NCBI RefSeq assembly: GCF_033568475.1
Contig: NC_133121.1
Location: 136,494,375-136,558,374 of the forward strand
Origin: Henckelia pumila
Taxonomy: Eukaryota; Streptophyta; Magnoliopsida; Lamiales; Gesneriaceae
Length of the DNA stretch: 64,000 bases
Direction of reading: 5' to 3'
The translations under genes and the position numbers were made by a program. The notes beneath the pieces are model-generated. The model saw only the letters and a list, made by a program, of their open reading frames with translations, was not told the origin of the DNA and did no database searches. Of this stretch, positions 11,588 to 23,084 are shown piece after piece; the stretch's first letter is position 1, and each line of letters opens with the position of its first letter.

Positions 11588-13658
11588 TGTAACGCCCCGT
11601 TTTTATCTTAAATGAGTTTATTTGAGTTAATCGGAGATTGCAGAGTTCACGAGCCGACTTTATTTTGATCAGGGTTTTTTTTGCAAATTTTGGAAATTTC
11701 AGGGACTAAAACGCAAATATTGGATTTGTTATATTATCTACTCATTTGTTTTACTTTGAAAACACTCCTCCTCCTCCTCACAACCGAGCTCCACCATTGA
11801 AGACGCCTCCAACACTCTCCAAGCTTTGTGATTTTGATTTCCGGTCGATCCAGCCGTTGGAAATTATTTCTGAAAGCAGATTATCGATCACAACAGTGAG
11901 AGCTCTGTTATATTGTAAGTTCTTCTACGATCGGACGCATTCTAGTTTTTGGATGTTGTTAGAATCGAGTTAGATTCGAGTATGTTGTTCTCTACAGAGT
12001 TCTGATCGTTTATTATCTGTCAGTTTTGAAATAGAGCGACGTCCGGATTTGTTATGATTTTTGGAAGCCATTTTCGAAAATGTGGATTTTGAGATTGATG
12101 GGTTTGCTTTGTTATTGTTGTTTTGGGCATTGAATTGAGTTGTTATCAGTATTGAACTGCTGTCTGCGTTGCCGGTTTGTTCAGTTTATAGCCGTTATGC
12201 CGTCGGTTTGAGTTTTGGGTTTTCGAATCGTTTTTGTATTGATTGAAGTTTTGGTGTGTGAGTGATCGTGGTTGTTGATCAACTCTTGAATTCTTACAGA
12301 TTCGTTGGAGTTTGTCGAGCCCTGTGTTAGCAGCATTGTTCGTCGAGAGTTGGACGAAGAACGGTATAAAGAGTTTTCCTTGAACCGTTGCCTTGTTGTT
12401 GTTAGATTGTGTAGTTGTTTATACAATCTCTTTTGTAGCTTATCCAGAGTTGGAGCTACTGCATTGAAAGGTAAAAGCAGTCATCGTAGCGGGATAGCAT
12501 ACTCGGGACTGTTGGTTCTCGAGTTTCCCTTTTTAAATCACATATTGCATTGATACTTGTTCTAGCACGTGGAACTTGTAATTGTTGATTGATTGAGTTT
12601 TTGTTATGTGGCTTATGTTTATGTTTCTGTTATGCATTCATCTTGAGCCTACTTTGATTTCAGCGGGCAGAACCGCCCTTTTTGTTAGACGTTTGGGAAC
12701 TATGATTGAGTGGCCTAGGTTGTAGTATTTCGCCTAGTGCTAGCATACTCATTATGGTTGCTCAAAGTCTAGAGGAGTGGGATACGTGGCACCACCTCGA
12801 TTGGGAGAGTCGGTGAGTCGTTACGTGATCTCATCCTCGGGATCCCAAAAGCAGAGCAATACTCCCGTGTTTATCAGAATCGATATCCTGGTTTTAAAGA
12901 CATGCATATCATTAACTTCGACTTGAATATGTGGTTTGATAGCATGTTGTGTATTCATTACTTGATATGTTGCTTTTACTGGGATTATCATTCTCACCGG
13001 TTATCCGGCTGTTGCTTTGTTTTGTATGTGTACTTGGCAACAGGTGGGGCAGGAACAAGTCAGAAGAGGCATGGTTAGCTTCGAGGGCAAGTAGTAGAAG
13101 TGAGACTCGGTTTAGAAGTCGAATTAGCATGTTTATCTGGTTTAAGATTGAAGCATGTTAGAACTCGAACTTGATATGTTTTGTTATTCGAATTAGTTTG
13201 TATTCGGATTGTAATCTAAAATCGAAGTATGTTGTTGTTGTATCGATTTAGACTTCTGGTTGTTTTTATGCCTTCTGAAAGCATGACTTGTTATGGCATG
13301 TTTTCCTACACTCTGTTATTGCATATGTATTTGAAGGCATGTCGGACCAAGCGCGGAATCCTTTCTTTTTCTTCTGCAGCCTGAGCATTTTCTGCCCAGG
13401 CCTTCCGCGCGCGCGCGAGGCCTCCGTTGGGCCTCTGAATGGTTTGCCCACGCGCGCGCGAGCTTGGTACCTCGCGCGGGCGCGAGCCTTTGGTTGGTCT
13501 CGGATGTTGAAGCCCGCGCACGCGTGAGCTTGGTTCCTCGCGCGGGCGCGCGGCGTTTAAAAAAAAAAAAAAAACTTTTGAATTGTTTTACTCTTGGATT
13601 CTTGTTCGCTTACTTGTTGTTTAATCCGAGATTAGTGGTTTAGAATCGAGGTCTCACA
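11588..13658 (+). mobile_element. 3' LTR of element B
   Basis: The LTR is 2071 bp and nearly identical to 4549-6618. The differences seen are scattered single substitutions, mostly transitions, plus one length change in the A-run near 13560. It is followed by the TGATA duplication and the rest of LTR C. Confidence 0.93.
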
Positions 13659-14914
13659 TGATATATGTGCATGCAACATATGTATAAAACAGTAAAACAT
13701 TTATCATAACACATAAAATGTAACATATAAACATGTATACTCGCTGGATATCTCAGTCAGTACTTACGTACCTCAACCACTGATCTATGTTTACAAGTGT
13801 CTATAGTCCATCATTACCCAAGTGAAAATCATATCACTGTTACTTATCTAAAATTTTTAATTAAGCTAATAGATACTCACACTAATTACTAGTGATCTCG
13901 GACTATACATGCGTCCGTCGTCAGTCCGGTGATGTCGAATGCCGCAATGCACAGCTTCGATACGAGCCCAATAGCACCTCGCTAATGCCCGAACCCCGAA
14001 TATAAGGCTAGAAACACTCAAAATATACAACGAGTATAACATACACCGAGTATAAAATACACCTCAAACACACAATAATTTTGAGGATATATCGGCCTAC
14101 TTATAGATTGAGTTCAGAAGATCCGAACCCTGGATCGAACGATCCGATCCTGCATGTATGCCACGTCTTTAGGTGCCTGTCTTCGGAACCTCCGAACTCG
14201 ACTTCGGAAGGTCCGATCTTGCTTGGAATCTCTGATCCCACACTTTGGACGTTCCGATCGCGTATGCATCTCACGTGTCAACAACAATTTGACACCTCAC
14301 TACACATGCAGTTCGGAAGCTCCGATCTCTGCCTCGGAGTGTCCGAACTCGCCACTTGTCCAACTTCTTTTGACAACACATTGGGGTACGTGTCTGCGAA
14401 AGTTCGAAAGCTCCTAACAAATATTGAAAGTTCTGATCTTATCTTCTGCTTCCGATGCACTACGGATGGATCCGAACTACTCTGGTTTACGGACTTCTCG
14501 GAGATTTTCGTGCATCTCGAAGTTGATTTTCCACTTGGATTTAGCATAATAAAACTCCTTAAATCATGTTTAACTATTTTAAACATATTTAGCCATTTTA
14601 ATCACGTAAAACAAAATTCGGATGACTACATAACTATTTCATTAAGAAATATTTATTTTTCAAAATAATTTGCGTCATGTCCCCTTTAATTTAGTGAAAA
14701 TCCCTCATAGTCCTATTAATTCTTAAATACAGATTTCTTTAAATTAATAATTAAAATATTTTTTTGAAAAACTACTAATTCACCTGATCTAAACTCTAAA
14801 GACACAATATTCAATAAAAATTCTTTTACTATTGATATTTATTTTAATAATGTTTTGTAAAACCACAATAATTAATTTCTGTTATCTAATGAAATTTTCT
14901 GGCTCCGTCCTTAC
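13659..14914 (-). mobile_element. LTR C, right part (end tentative)
   Basis: The sequence continues from 4548 after the TGATA duplication. It carries the TCGGA-NNN-TCCGA dyads also seen in LTR A (14107-14460). The right end is uncertain. I place it at 14914 because TTATT there (14915-14919) matches TTATT just before 3946 and could be a solo-LTR target duplication, but the expected terminal CA is not intact. The 195-codon ORF at 14081-14668 lies inside the dyad array and has no family match. Confidence 0.55.
14107..14460. repeat. Array of 13-nt dyads in LTR C
   Basis: About ten imperfect TCGGA-NNN-TCCGA units are visible, for example TCGGAAGCTCCGA near 14313 and TCGGAGTGTCCGA near 14334. Spacing is irregular. 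It is the same unit type as in LTR A but with different loops. Confidence 0.75.
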
Positions 14915-15280
14915 TTATTCCGCCAACTCAAATATCCCTGAGAGGGGACAATGTGATATTTGATTAAGGAGCACGATAAACTTATTCTATATTCACGATA
15001 GCACGATAAATTTTTTTTCACACATTGATATGTACATGTTTGATATAATAAATTCCATTCGATTAAATTTAGAAATATAGAAATTATAATTAAAATAATC
15101 GGAGAAAAATGATTAAAATATTGAGCCCGAAGTTGGACCGAGAACTTCAAAAGCACACTGTGAGCCTCGACTCGAAACAGTCACATGCAATTTGTAGTAG
15201 TGTAGGTGTTTATAAACCTGAACTTTACACAAATGATATCCAAAATACCAATGAAATGGCAAGATTCATGATGTCATGGT
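14915..15280. other. Unassigned AT-rich stretch between LTR C and element G
   Basis: No ORF or repeat was recognised. It is the left flank of copia element G and shows no gypsy pol, unlike G's right flank. This indicates that G's two sides are no longer the original insertion flanks. Confidence 0.6.
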
Positions 15281-15920
15281 TGTAGACCAAACTATTACGT
15301 GAACTTTCCTTCAATTCAAGAATAACATAACCGAGGCCTGTAAAATTACAGTTTCCTTAAAACAGATTCGTCCCCTCCCGGATGTGCTCAGAGGATCACG
15401 ATGGACGTCTGTTTCCCAGGATACAATGGTAAAATCCTGTAGTCACCTAGCACGAAGGTACTACACCGGCGAACTAAAATTGTACCGTAACGATACCACG
15501 TAGAAGCAGAAAAGATCGAAGCGTCAGAAGTATGCTTCACGAGGAGTAGTGCATAAATTTTGAAATAAAAGGCAACAAAGGGCAGAAGCTGAGGATCTTT
15601 AACAACGTATCAAGGCAACAAACGACAGCTATTATTCAGAAGCAAAAGAAACGATTCATTACAGATGAGTGCGAGAGCAGAAGACAGATGAAGAGGAATG
15701 AACTAAAGCTTCTATTTTTTTTCGTGAAAGAAAGCAGCCTTCATATAGGCATTAAAGCACACGGTATCAGACAATTGGGTACATGCACATGCACATGCAC
15801 AAAGAAAACGACAGCTCAAATAGCAGCCAAAAAATTGTTCTATCAGATTGGTGGAGCATTAATGTGGAGGGCCGCTCACACTTGACAAATTTCCATTTAC
15901 ATTTAATGAATAGTCCAACA
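15281..15920 (-). mobile_element. 3' LTR of element G
   Basis: On the minus strand it reads TGTTGGACTATTC...GGTCTACA, 640 bp, preceded by the purine tract GTGGGGGAT (15921-15929 on the plus strand). A short CACATG repeat lies at about 15783-15800. Confidence 0.82.
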
Positions 15921-16434
15921 ATCCCCCACATGAATGGAAATTTAAAGATAAACGAAGATATACATGATAAAGTTCAACAGTTGAATCCTGCATAGGATAG
16001 GTAGGAATTACCCCTTGAACCTTCCCTTGTGAAAGCATAGTAATTCACTGGTTGACAGTAGACGCGATGTCTTTGAACTGCACAGCCGTTTTAGTAAATT
16101 AAGATATACTTCACACAGGAATCTCCCTGATAAAATTCAGTTCTCATGATCGTGTTCATTTTGGCCATGAACACTTGCCTGGTTCTGTGAGAGGGTCTAG
16201 AATTGTGCCTTGCAATTCATTCGAAGCGGCCCACTTCTCTCTCACATAGGTGATTCTATGTTTACTCCATCAGAATCATTAAAAGCCATATGCTTATCCT
16301 CTACACTCACTGTTTACAGTACACTAGGGATAACCCCCACAATGATCTACCAAACCAGTGCGATTAGGTTGTCCCATTGAACCTAGTTCTTTGAATCTCC
16401 AGTCAGCTTAGGTTGGGTTTTCTTTCGCACCAAT
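15921..16434 (-). other. Element G 3' untranslated region and polypurine tract
   Basis: This lies between the pol stop and the 3' LTR. It contains a polypurine tract directly adjoining the LTR and no coding signal. Confidence 0.6.
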
Positions 16435-19395
16435 TTATTCTTTAGGCTTCAGTCCCATTCCTTTTGACAATTTTGCAACTAACTCTTTGTTTAACCATTT
16501 GGTTAACGGATCTGCTATATTATCCTTTGATTTTACATAATCAATAGAGATAACTCCAGTTGAGAGTAGTTGTCTAATGGTATTGTGCCTACGGCGTATA
16601 TGTCTAGACTTACCATTATACATATTGCTTTGTGCTCTTTCGATTGCAGATTGACTATCACAATGAATGAAAATATCCGGTACAGGTTTTACCCATCCTG
16701 GAACATCTTCTAAGAATAGACGCAACCATTCAGCCTCTTCAGCACACTTATCAAGTGCTATAAACTCAGATTCCATCGTGGATCTGGCTATTACAGTTTG
16801 TTTAGAAGATTTTCATGCAATTGCTGCACCTCCTAAAGTGAATACAAATCCACTTGTAGATTTTGAATATTTCATATCAGATATCCAGTTTGCATCACTG
16901 TATCCTTCAATTACAGCAGGATATCGTGTATAGTGCAGCCCATGATCACGAGTGTATCTTAAATAAGCAATCTGATAATTGCTTTCCAGTGGTCAGCTCC
17001 TGGATTACTCGTGAATCTGCTCAATTTGCTTACAACATAGGCTATGTCTGGTCGTGTACAACTCATTAAGTACATCAGACTTCCAATGACTCGAGAGTAT
17101 TCTAATTGGGAGATACTCTCACCCCGATTCTTCGATAGATGTTGGCTTGTATCTATCGGTGTTCTAACCAATGCAGAGTCATTCTTATTAAATTTCTCAA
17201 GAATTTTATCCACATAATGTGATTGACTTAGAACCATCCCTTCAGATGTTCTATGGATTTTAATTCCAAGGATGACTTCGGCTAATCCCAATCTTTCATG
17301 TCGAATTTTGAGTTCAACAATTTCTTAGTGGATTGAATCATCTTATCATTACTCCCGATGATAAGCATGTCATCTACGTAAAGACATAAAATGACATATC
17401 CATTTTCAGTTTCTTTAACGTATAAACATTTATCACATTCATTGATTTTAAATCCACTTCCTAGCATGACTTTATCAAATTTTTCATGCCATTGTTTTGG
17501 TGCTTGCTTTAAGCCATACAAAGATTTCACCAATTTACAAACCTTATTTTCTTGCCCACGTGCAAAAAATCCCTCAGGTTGTTCCATGTAAATTTCTTCT
17601 TCTAAATCTACATTTAGAAAATCAGTCTTTACATCCATTTGGTGTACTTCAAGATTCCGCAAAGCGGCAATTGCAAGTATCACCCGGATTGAAGTTATTC
17701 TCGTTACTGGAGAATAAGTATCAAAGTCATCAAGCCCTTCACGTTGATGGTAACCCTTGATTACCAATCTGGCTTTATACTTATCTATTGTTCCATCCGA
17801 TTTCATCTTCCTTTTGAAAATCCATTTTGAACCTAGAGGTTTACTTCCTGGAGGAAGGTCCACTAGTTCCCATGTATGATTTTGCAAAATAGATTCTATT
17901 TCAGAATTTATAGCCTCTTTCCATTGAGGTCCTTCAGATGAATTCACAGCTTCATTGAAGCTTTGAGGTTCACTTTCCATCATGAAAGTGATGAAATTCG
18001 GACCAAAGGATTTCTCAATTCTAGCTCTCTTGCTACGTCTAAGTTCAACCTCATGGTTAACCTCTTGTTCCATTGTCTCGTGAGATCTTTTGGATGAACC
18101 TGGTTCTTCCTTAGATTTGCAAGGGAACACATTTTCAAAAAATGAAGCATTTCTTGATTCCATTATTGTATTCTTATGAATGTCAGATATTTGAGATTCA
18201 TATACAATAAATCGATAAGCGCTACTGTTGTGTGCATATCCAATGAAAATGCAATCAATAGTTTTAGGTCCAATCTTGACCTTTTTTGGAGTAGGTACAA
18301 CTACTTTAGAAAGACACCCCCAAACTCGCAAATATTGATATGAAAGTGTTCTTCCTTTCCATAACTCATATGGACTTTTATCTTGCTTCTTTCGGGGTAC
18401 CTTATTTAAAAGGTAATTAGCTGTTAGAACAGCTTTCCCCCACATGTTCTGTGAAAAACCAGAACTCAATAACAGTACATTCATCATTTCTTTCAAAGTG
18501 CGATTTTTTCTCTCTGCAACACCATTTTGTTGAGGAGAATAAGGTGCAGTTCTTTCGTGTCTAATACCATGTTGAGAACAAAATCAGCAAAAGGTGATTC
18601 ATACTCACCTCCACGATCACTTCTTAGCACCTTAATTTTCTTATCAAGTTGGTTTTCAACTTCACTTTTATAGTGGACAAATTTTTCAATAGCTTCATCT
18701 TTACTTTTAAGAAGATACACATAACAATATTTTGTGCTATCATCAATAAAAATAATGAAGTATTTATTTACACCACGTGTTTGCACTCCTTTTAAATCAC
18801 ATATATCAGTGTGAATTAAATCAAGGGTTCCATTATTTCTTTCAATGAATTTAAAAGATGATCTTGTTAGTTTTGCCTCAACACAAATTTCACATTTGTG
18901 ATTTTTATCAATATGAAATGTGGGTATGTTTTTCAAGTTAATTAATCTACGAAGTGTATCATAATTAACATGTCCTAGTCTACCATGCCACAAATTGGAA
19001 GACTCAAGAAAATAAATAGAAGCATTCACTTTATTTATTTTCGGCTTAATAGCCATTACATTGAGCTTAAACAAGACATTACAGACATAACCCTTTCCAA
19101 CAAGCATTTCACATTTGGACAAAACAAACTTATCTGACTCAAAAACAATACGAAAACCATGCTTATTCAAAAGCGAACCAGACACCAAATTCTTTCGAAT
19201 TTCTGGCACATATAATACATTGTTAAGAGTCAGCTCTTTCCCGGATGTCATTTTCAAGATCACTTTCCCTTGTCCTTTGATATCAGAGGTAGCAGAATTT
19301 CCCATAAACAATTTTTCACCATTCTCTGATTCATCAAGAGTAGCAAATATGTCCTTGTCGTAACAAACATGACGGGTGGCACCAGTGTCAATCCA
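16435..19395 (-). pseudogene. Ty1/copia protease-integrase-RT-RNase H of element G, broken
   Basis: Reading leftward on the minus strand: protease DTGATRHVC near 19350-19395 just after an in-frame TGA; integrase with the LWHGRLGHVNYDTL and CEICVEAK zinc finger, HTDICDL, IDDSTKYCYVYLL and SDRGGEYES; RT with KWIFKRKMKSDG, QMDVKTDFLN, SLYGLKQAPKQW and the catalytic YVDDM box; RNase H to GMGLKPKE ending at 16435. Frame changes near 18495 and 17285 and a gap near 16780-16960 split it into at least four open segments. It is non-functional. Confidence 0.9.
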
Positions 19396-20346
19396 TCATT
19401 CTCTTGGATTTGATCCAACCATATTTACTTCAGAAATGACAGCACAGAGGTCCATGTTTGAAACCTCTTTAGATATGTCCTCCAAGAGATTTGTCTCACG
19501 GTTTCTTTTCAGTTTCTTGCAGTCAACAGAATTGTGGCCCGGACCGCCACAATTATAGCACTTACCAAGAAACTTGTGTTTTGAACGTGTTTTTATTTGG
19601 GCCCAACTTGGAGCCTCCACCAGCAAATCTCTTTGCCTTTGAATTTTTCTTCTGCTCAACAATATGAGCTTTAGCAGCACTTGGAGAATACAATCGTTTT
19701 TCAGAACTCTTGTTGTCTTCCTCGATACGAAGTCGAACAATGAGCTCTTCAACATTCATCTCCTTTCGTTTGTGCTTCAGATAATTCTTGAAATCATTCC
19801 AAGCCGGAGACAACTTCTCAATTATAGCTGCCACTTGGAAAGTTTCACTAAGCACCATGCCCTCCGCGTATATCTCATGCAAGAGCACTTGTAGTTCTTG
19901 AACTTGGCTGATCACTGATTTAGAGTCAATCATCTTGTAGTCCAAGAATTTACCGACATAAACTTTTTAGCCCCAACATCTTTGGTTTTATATTTTCGAT
20001 CCAAAGACTCCCATAACTCTCGGGCCGTATTTTTCTCACTATACACGTTGTACAGTGAATCAGCCAAACCATTCATTATATAATTTATACACAAGAAATC
20101 TGAATGGTGCCATGCATCAACAGCACTAGTAGTCTGCACGTCTCCCTCAATAGATTTGGGAGCATCCTCAGAGAGGAACCTTGCTAAATTCAAGGTGGTC
20201 AAGTAAAACAACATATTTTGTTGCCACCTTTTGAAATTCAAGCCCTTGAATTTCTCCGGCCTATCAGCATGACTTAAAGTCATCGTAGCAGCAGCACCAG
20301 GAAGAGTTACCTTTGGAACATTCGAGTGAGTCGAAAAGGCGTCCAT
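19396..20346 (-). pseudogene. Ty1/copia gag of element G, frameshifted
   Basis: The likely start is MDAFSTHSNVPK at 20346. The copia Gag follows (RPEKFKGLNFKRWQQNM, LWESLDRKYKTKD), then after frame changes near 19940 and 19740 comes the segment with [14 protein letters not shown]. The CCHC knuckle CYNCGGPGHNSVDC lies near 19525-19566. An in-frame TGA precedes the protease. The domain order is normal for copia. Confidence 0.88.
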
Positions 20347-20399
20347 ATATGAACTTGATTCACGTAACCGAATGACACGAAGAAAATCTATTTTAAGTT

Positions 20400-20889
20400 T
20401 GTAGACCAAACTATTACGTGAACTTTCCTTCAATTCATGTAATAACATAACCGAGGCCTATAAAATTATAGTTTCCTTAAAACAGATTCGTCCCCTCCCG
20501 GATGTGCTCGGAGGATCACGACGGATGTCTGTTTCCCAGGATACAACGGTAAAACCCTGTAGTCACCTAGCACGAAGGTACTACACCAACGAACTGAAAT
20601 TGTACCATAACGATATCATGTAGAAGCAGAAAAGATCGAAGCGTCAGAAGTATGCTTCACAAGGAGTAGTGCATAAATTTTGAAATAAAAGGCAACAAAG
20701 AGCAGAAGCTGAGGAGCTTTAACAACGTAGCAAAGCAATAGACGATAGATATTATTCAGAAGCAAAAGAAACGATTCATTACAAATGAGTGCGAGAGCAG
20801 AAGACAGAGGAAGAGGAATGAACTAAAGCTTCTGATTTTTTTCGTGAAAGAAAGCAGCCTTCATATAGGCATTAAAGCACACGGTATCA
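20400..20889 (-). mobile_element. Truncated 5' LTR of element G
   Basis: It matches 15281-15769 of the 3' LTR and then stops. At 20889/20890 the sequence jumps into the RT of gypsy element D. The missing piece corresponds to 15770-15920, the LTR start. Confidence 0.85.
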
Positions 20890-22750
20890 TCTATTCTAGG
20901 CAGTGGATATTTATTCTTGATGGTTACCTTGTTCAATTGATGATAATCAATACATAAGCGCATTGAACCATCTTTCTTTCGTACAAACAGTACCGGAGCG
21001 CCCCAATACATCGACTGCATAAATCAGACCACTTACCGTAGAATTTCCATTCTGATGGTTACCTTGTTACTGCTGGACTGGATTTCAATACATCGACTGC
21101 ATAAATCAGAAATCCATCTGTACCTCTCTGCAATAAACAGGTCATAGATAACACAGATATCAAAGGGATCTTGGCTCGAGAACCCTTACCGTAGAATTTC
21201 CATTCTGATACCATTTCTGGTCTAAATCTGACCACTTTCTGGAAACAATCTACAGTCGCCCTGTACTTGGTTAACATGTCTATACCGACAATACAATCGA
21301 AATTTGATAATCCAAGTACTATAAAATCTATATCAATCACATTCCCGTCATATTGCAAAGAACAATTTCGAATCATTCGAACAAAGATAATACCTTCACC
21401 CAAAGGTGATGAAATAGAGACAACAGTAGGCAATGGCTCAGACGATAAAGAATGCATCATAACAAATTTGTCAGAAATAAATGTATGTGATGCACCTGTA
21501 TCTATCAAAACATAGGCAGGATAACCATAAATAGAGCAGTTACCTGCTATGACATCGTCAGGTGCTGCCTGAGCCTGTTCCTCAGTAAGTGCAAAAACTC
21601 GAGCCTGTTGCCTAGGAGGTTGAGTCACAGTCTGGCTTCCTCCTGCTCGGGGCTGTTGCTGAGGCTGGAATGAATGCACTGTTTGCCTTTCTGCTTGAGG
21701 TGTTGGTCGAGAAGAACTTTCACCAATAGCTCGTTGAGGACATACCTTGGCATAGTGACCTGGTTGGCGACAAATATTACAATTTCCTAACACACCTCTA
21801 CACTGTTCAATAGCATGTCGTCCCCCATACTTACCACAAAATACTCCTGACTCACCAGTTCTCTGCCCTGTACCAAATTGCCTCTGTCCACTAGAACTGG
21901 AAGAACTACTACCTGCCCTCTTGAACTGTTTACCTTTCGGCCTGAATCTAAAATCCTTTCTGCCACTGCTTCCTCCCTCAAATCTGGGAGATGGTTGCTG
22001 AAACTGTGGCGGATTCTGTGGAACTGATGCTGATACAGGCTGTGGAGCTGACTGTGGAATGAATGGTGCTCTTCTTTGTCGCAATAACCCCGTTTCTGCT
22101 CCCTTAGCTTTATTCAAGGCGTCAGCAAAAGTATTGGGTCGTCCACTATTCACCAAAGTAAACACATCTGGATTAAGGCCATTGATAAACTGATCTGCCA
22201 TTGCTTTATCAGTCGCTGCTATATGTGGAGCAAACTTCAAAAGACTTGAAAATTTGGCCACATATTCCTCAATATTCAAGTTGCCTTGCCTCAGATTGGC
22301 AAATTCAGCACCCTTATCCTTCGTGTAGGAGACTGGAAAGAAACTTTGATAGAATTCAGTTTTAAAGACAGTCCAGGTGATAATCGTATCTCGTTGTTCT
22401 AACGCCCGTTTTGTTGTAATCCACCAAATTTTGGCAACGTTGTGAAGTTGATGTATTACCAATCTGATACGACGATCATCGGTATAATCAAGTGATTCAA
22501 ACAGCTGTTCTATATCTTCAAGCCAATTTTCACAATCAACTGAGTTTTCTGTTCCTTTCAATTTTGTCGGTTTGAATGACTGAAATCGCTTCAACAAAGT
22601 CTTCATTGGAGTAGCAGTAGGATCCATAGGGTCAGCAGATGTACTTCCCTGTGCATTCTGAAGTTCAACAACTGGCGGTGGTACTGGTGCTGGTTCAGCC
22701 TGAGGAACCGCTAATGGATATCTAGTGGCCGGTGCTTTACGATGAGGCAT
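20890..22750 (-). pseudogene. Ty3/gypsy gag-protease with partial RT of element D, rearranged
   Basis: This is close kin of the element B polyprotein. ATG 22750 (MPHRKAPATRYP) opens 563 codons to 21059: Gag with [15 protein letters not shown] and WLEDIEQLFESLDYTDDRR, a first knuckle CGKYGGRHAIEQC in which the second Cys is Tyr, an intact second knuckle CNICRQPGHYAKVC, and protease LIDTGASHTFIS. After [10 protein letters not shown] the frame runs into a patchwork junction (21004-21110). A short RT piece then resumes ([21 protein letters not shown] to PLPRIDD) and is cut at 20889 by element G. The linker before RT and most of pol are lost. Confidence 0.9.
21004..21110. repeat. Patchwork junction with locally copied segments in element D
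   Basis: A 25-bp block at 21004-21028 is repeated at 21086-21110. Between them, 21032-21056 copies 21185-21209, and 21054-21068 copies 20919-20933. A shorter match, GACCACTT, is at 21027 and 21230. All sources lie within about 250 bp. Confidence 0.85.
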
Positions 22751-23067
22751 ATCTAATTGTAAAACAGATTAGTGCATAAACAATATCATATGCAGCAATT
22801 TATTCCATCCTTCTCTGATAAGCATTCTCATGCATTCTCATGAGAATTCAGGTTCTGACTGAGGATAATATGGAATACAATTGCATATATAGCATGCAGT
22901 AGCAATAAAAGCACATAATCATGCAATCACATAATTATTGCAATATAAAACATGCTAGCAAATAGTGCACATAATCAGATACAACATGTACTCTCATGTA
23001 ATATCAAACAATCATACAGACTCAATCTACCCCGCTCAACAACTTCTATCTAAATCCAGAAACTTAC
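22751..23067 (-). other. Element D 5' leader
   Basis: Untranslated sequence between PBS and gag, AT-rich and non-coding, comparable to the leader of element B. Confidence 0.6.
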
Positions 23068-23079
23068 TCTCTGATACCA
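23068..23079 (-). other. Primer-binding site of element D
   Basis: On the minus strand TGGTATCAGAGA, one base off the initiator-Met PBS, five bases from the LTR. Confidence 0.85.
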
Positions 23080-23084
23080 CCTGT

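Larger units (their letters stand above)
4549..13658 (+). mobile_element. Complete Ty3/gypsy (Tekay/Del-type chromovirus) element B
   Basis: This is a full-length 9.1-kb element with 5' LTR (4549-6618), PBS (6624-6635), one gag-pol frame (6922-11490), polypurine tract (11576-11586) and 3' LTR (11588-13658). It is flanked by the 5-bp duplication TGATA (4544-4548 and 13659-13663). The LTRs differ at only about a dozen positions by eye over 2.07 kb, so it is young. The Tekay assignment rests on the integrase sequence and a chromodomain-like C-terminus. Three nonsense codons in gag-pol mean this copy cannot make a complete polyprotein. Confidence 0.93.
15281..20889 (-). mobile_element. Minus-strand Ty1/copia element G, 5' LTR truncated
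   Basis: Two LTR copies flank a decayed gag-pol. The 3' LTR (15281-15920) is complete and the 5' LTR (20400-20889) lacks its first 151 bp. By eye the copies differ at about 28 of 490 aligned positions (around 6%), so G is much older than B. The polyprotein resembles the Tork/TNT1-94 group, a tentative assignment. No target duplication remains because the right end is a rearrangement junction with element D. Confidence 0.85.

Noticed and set aside
14081..14668. 195-codon open frame on the plus strand
   Set aside because: It lies inside LTR C across the dyad array, its sequence is repetitive and matches no family. Symmetric GC-rich repeats reduce stops by chance.
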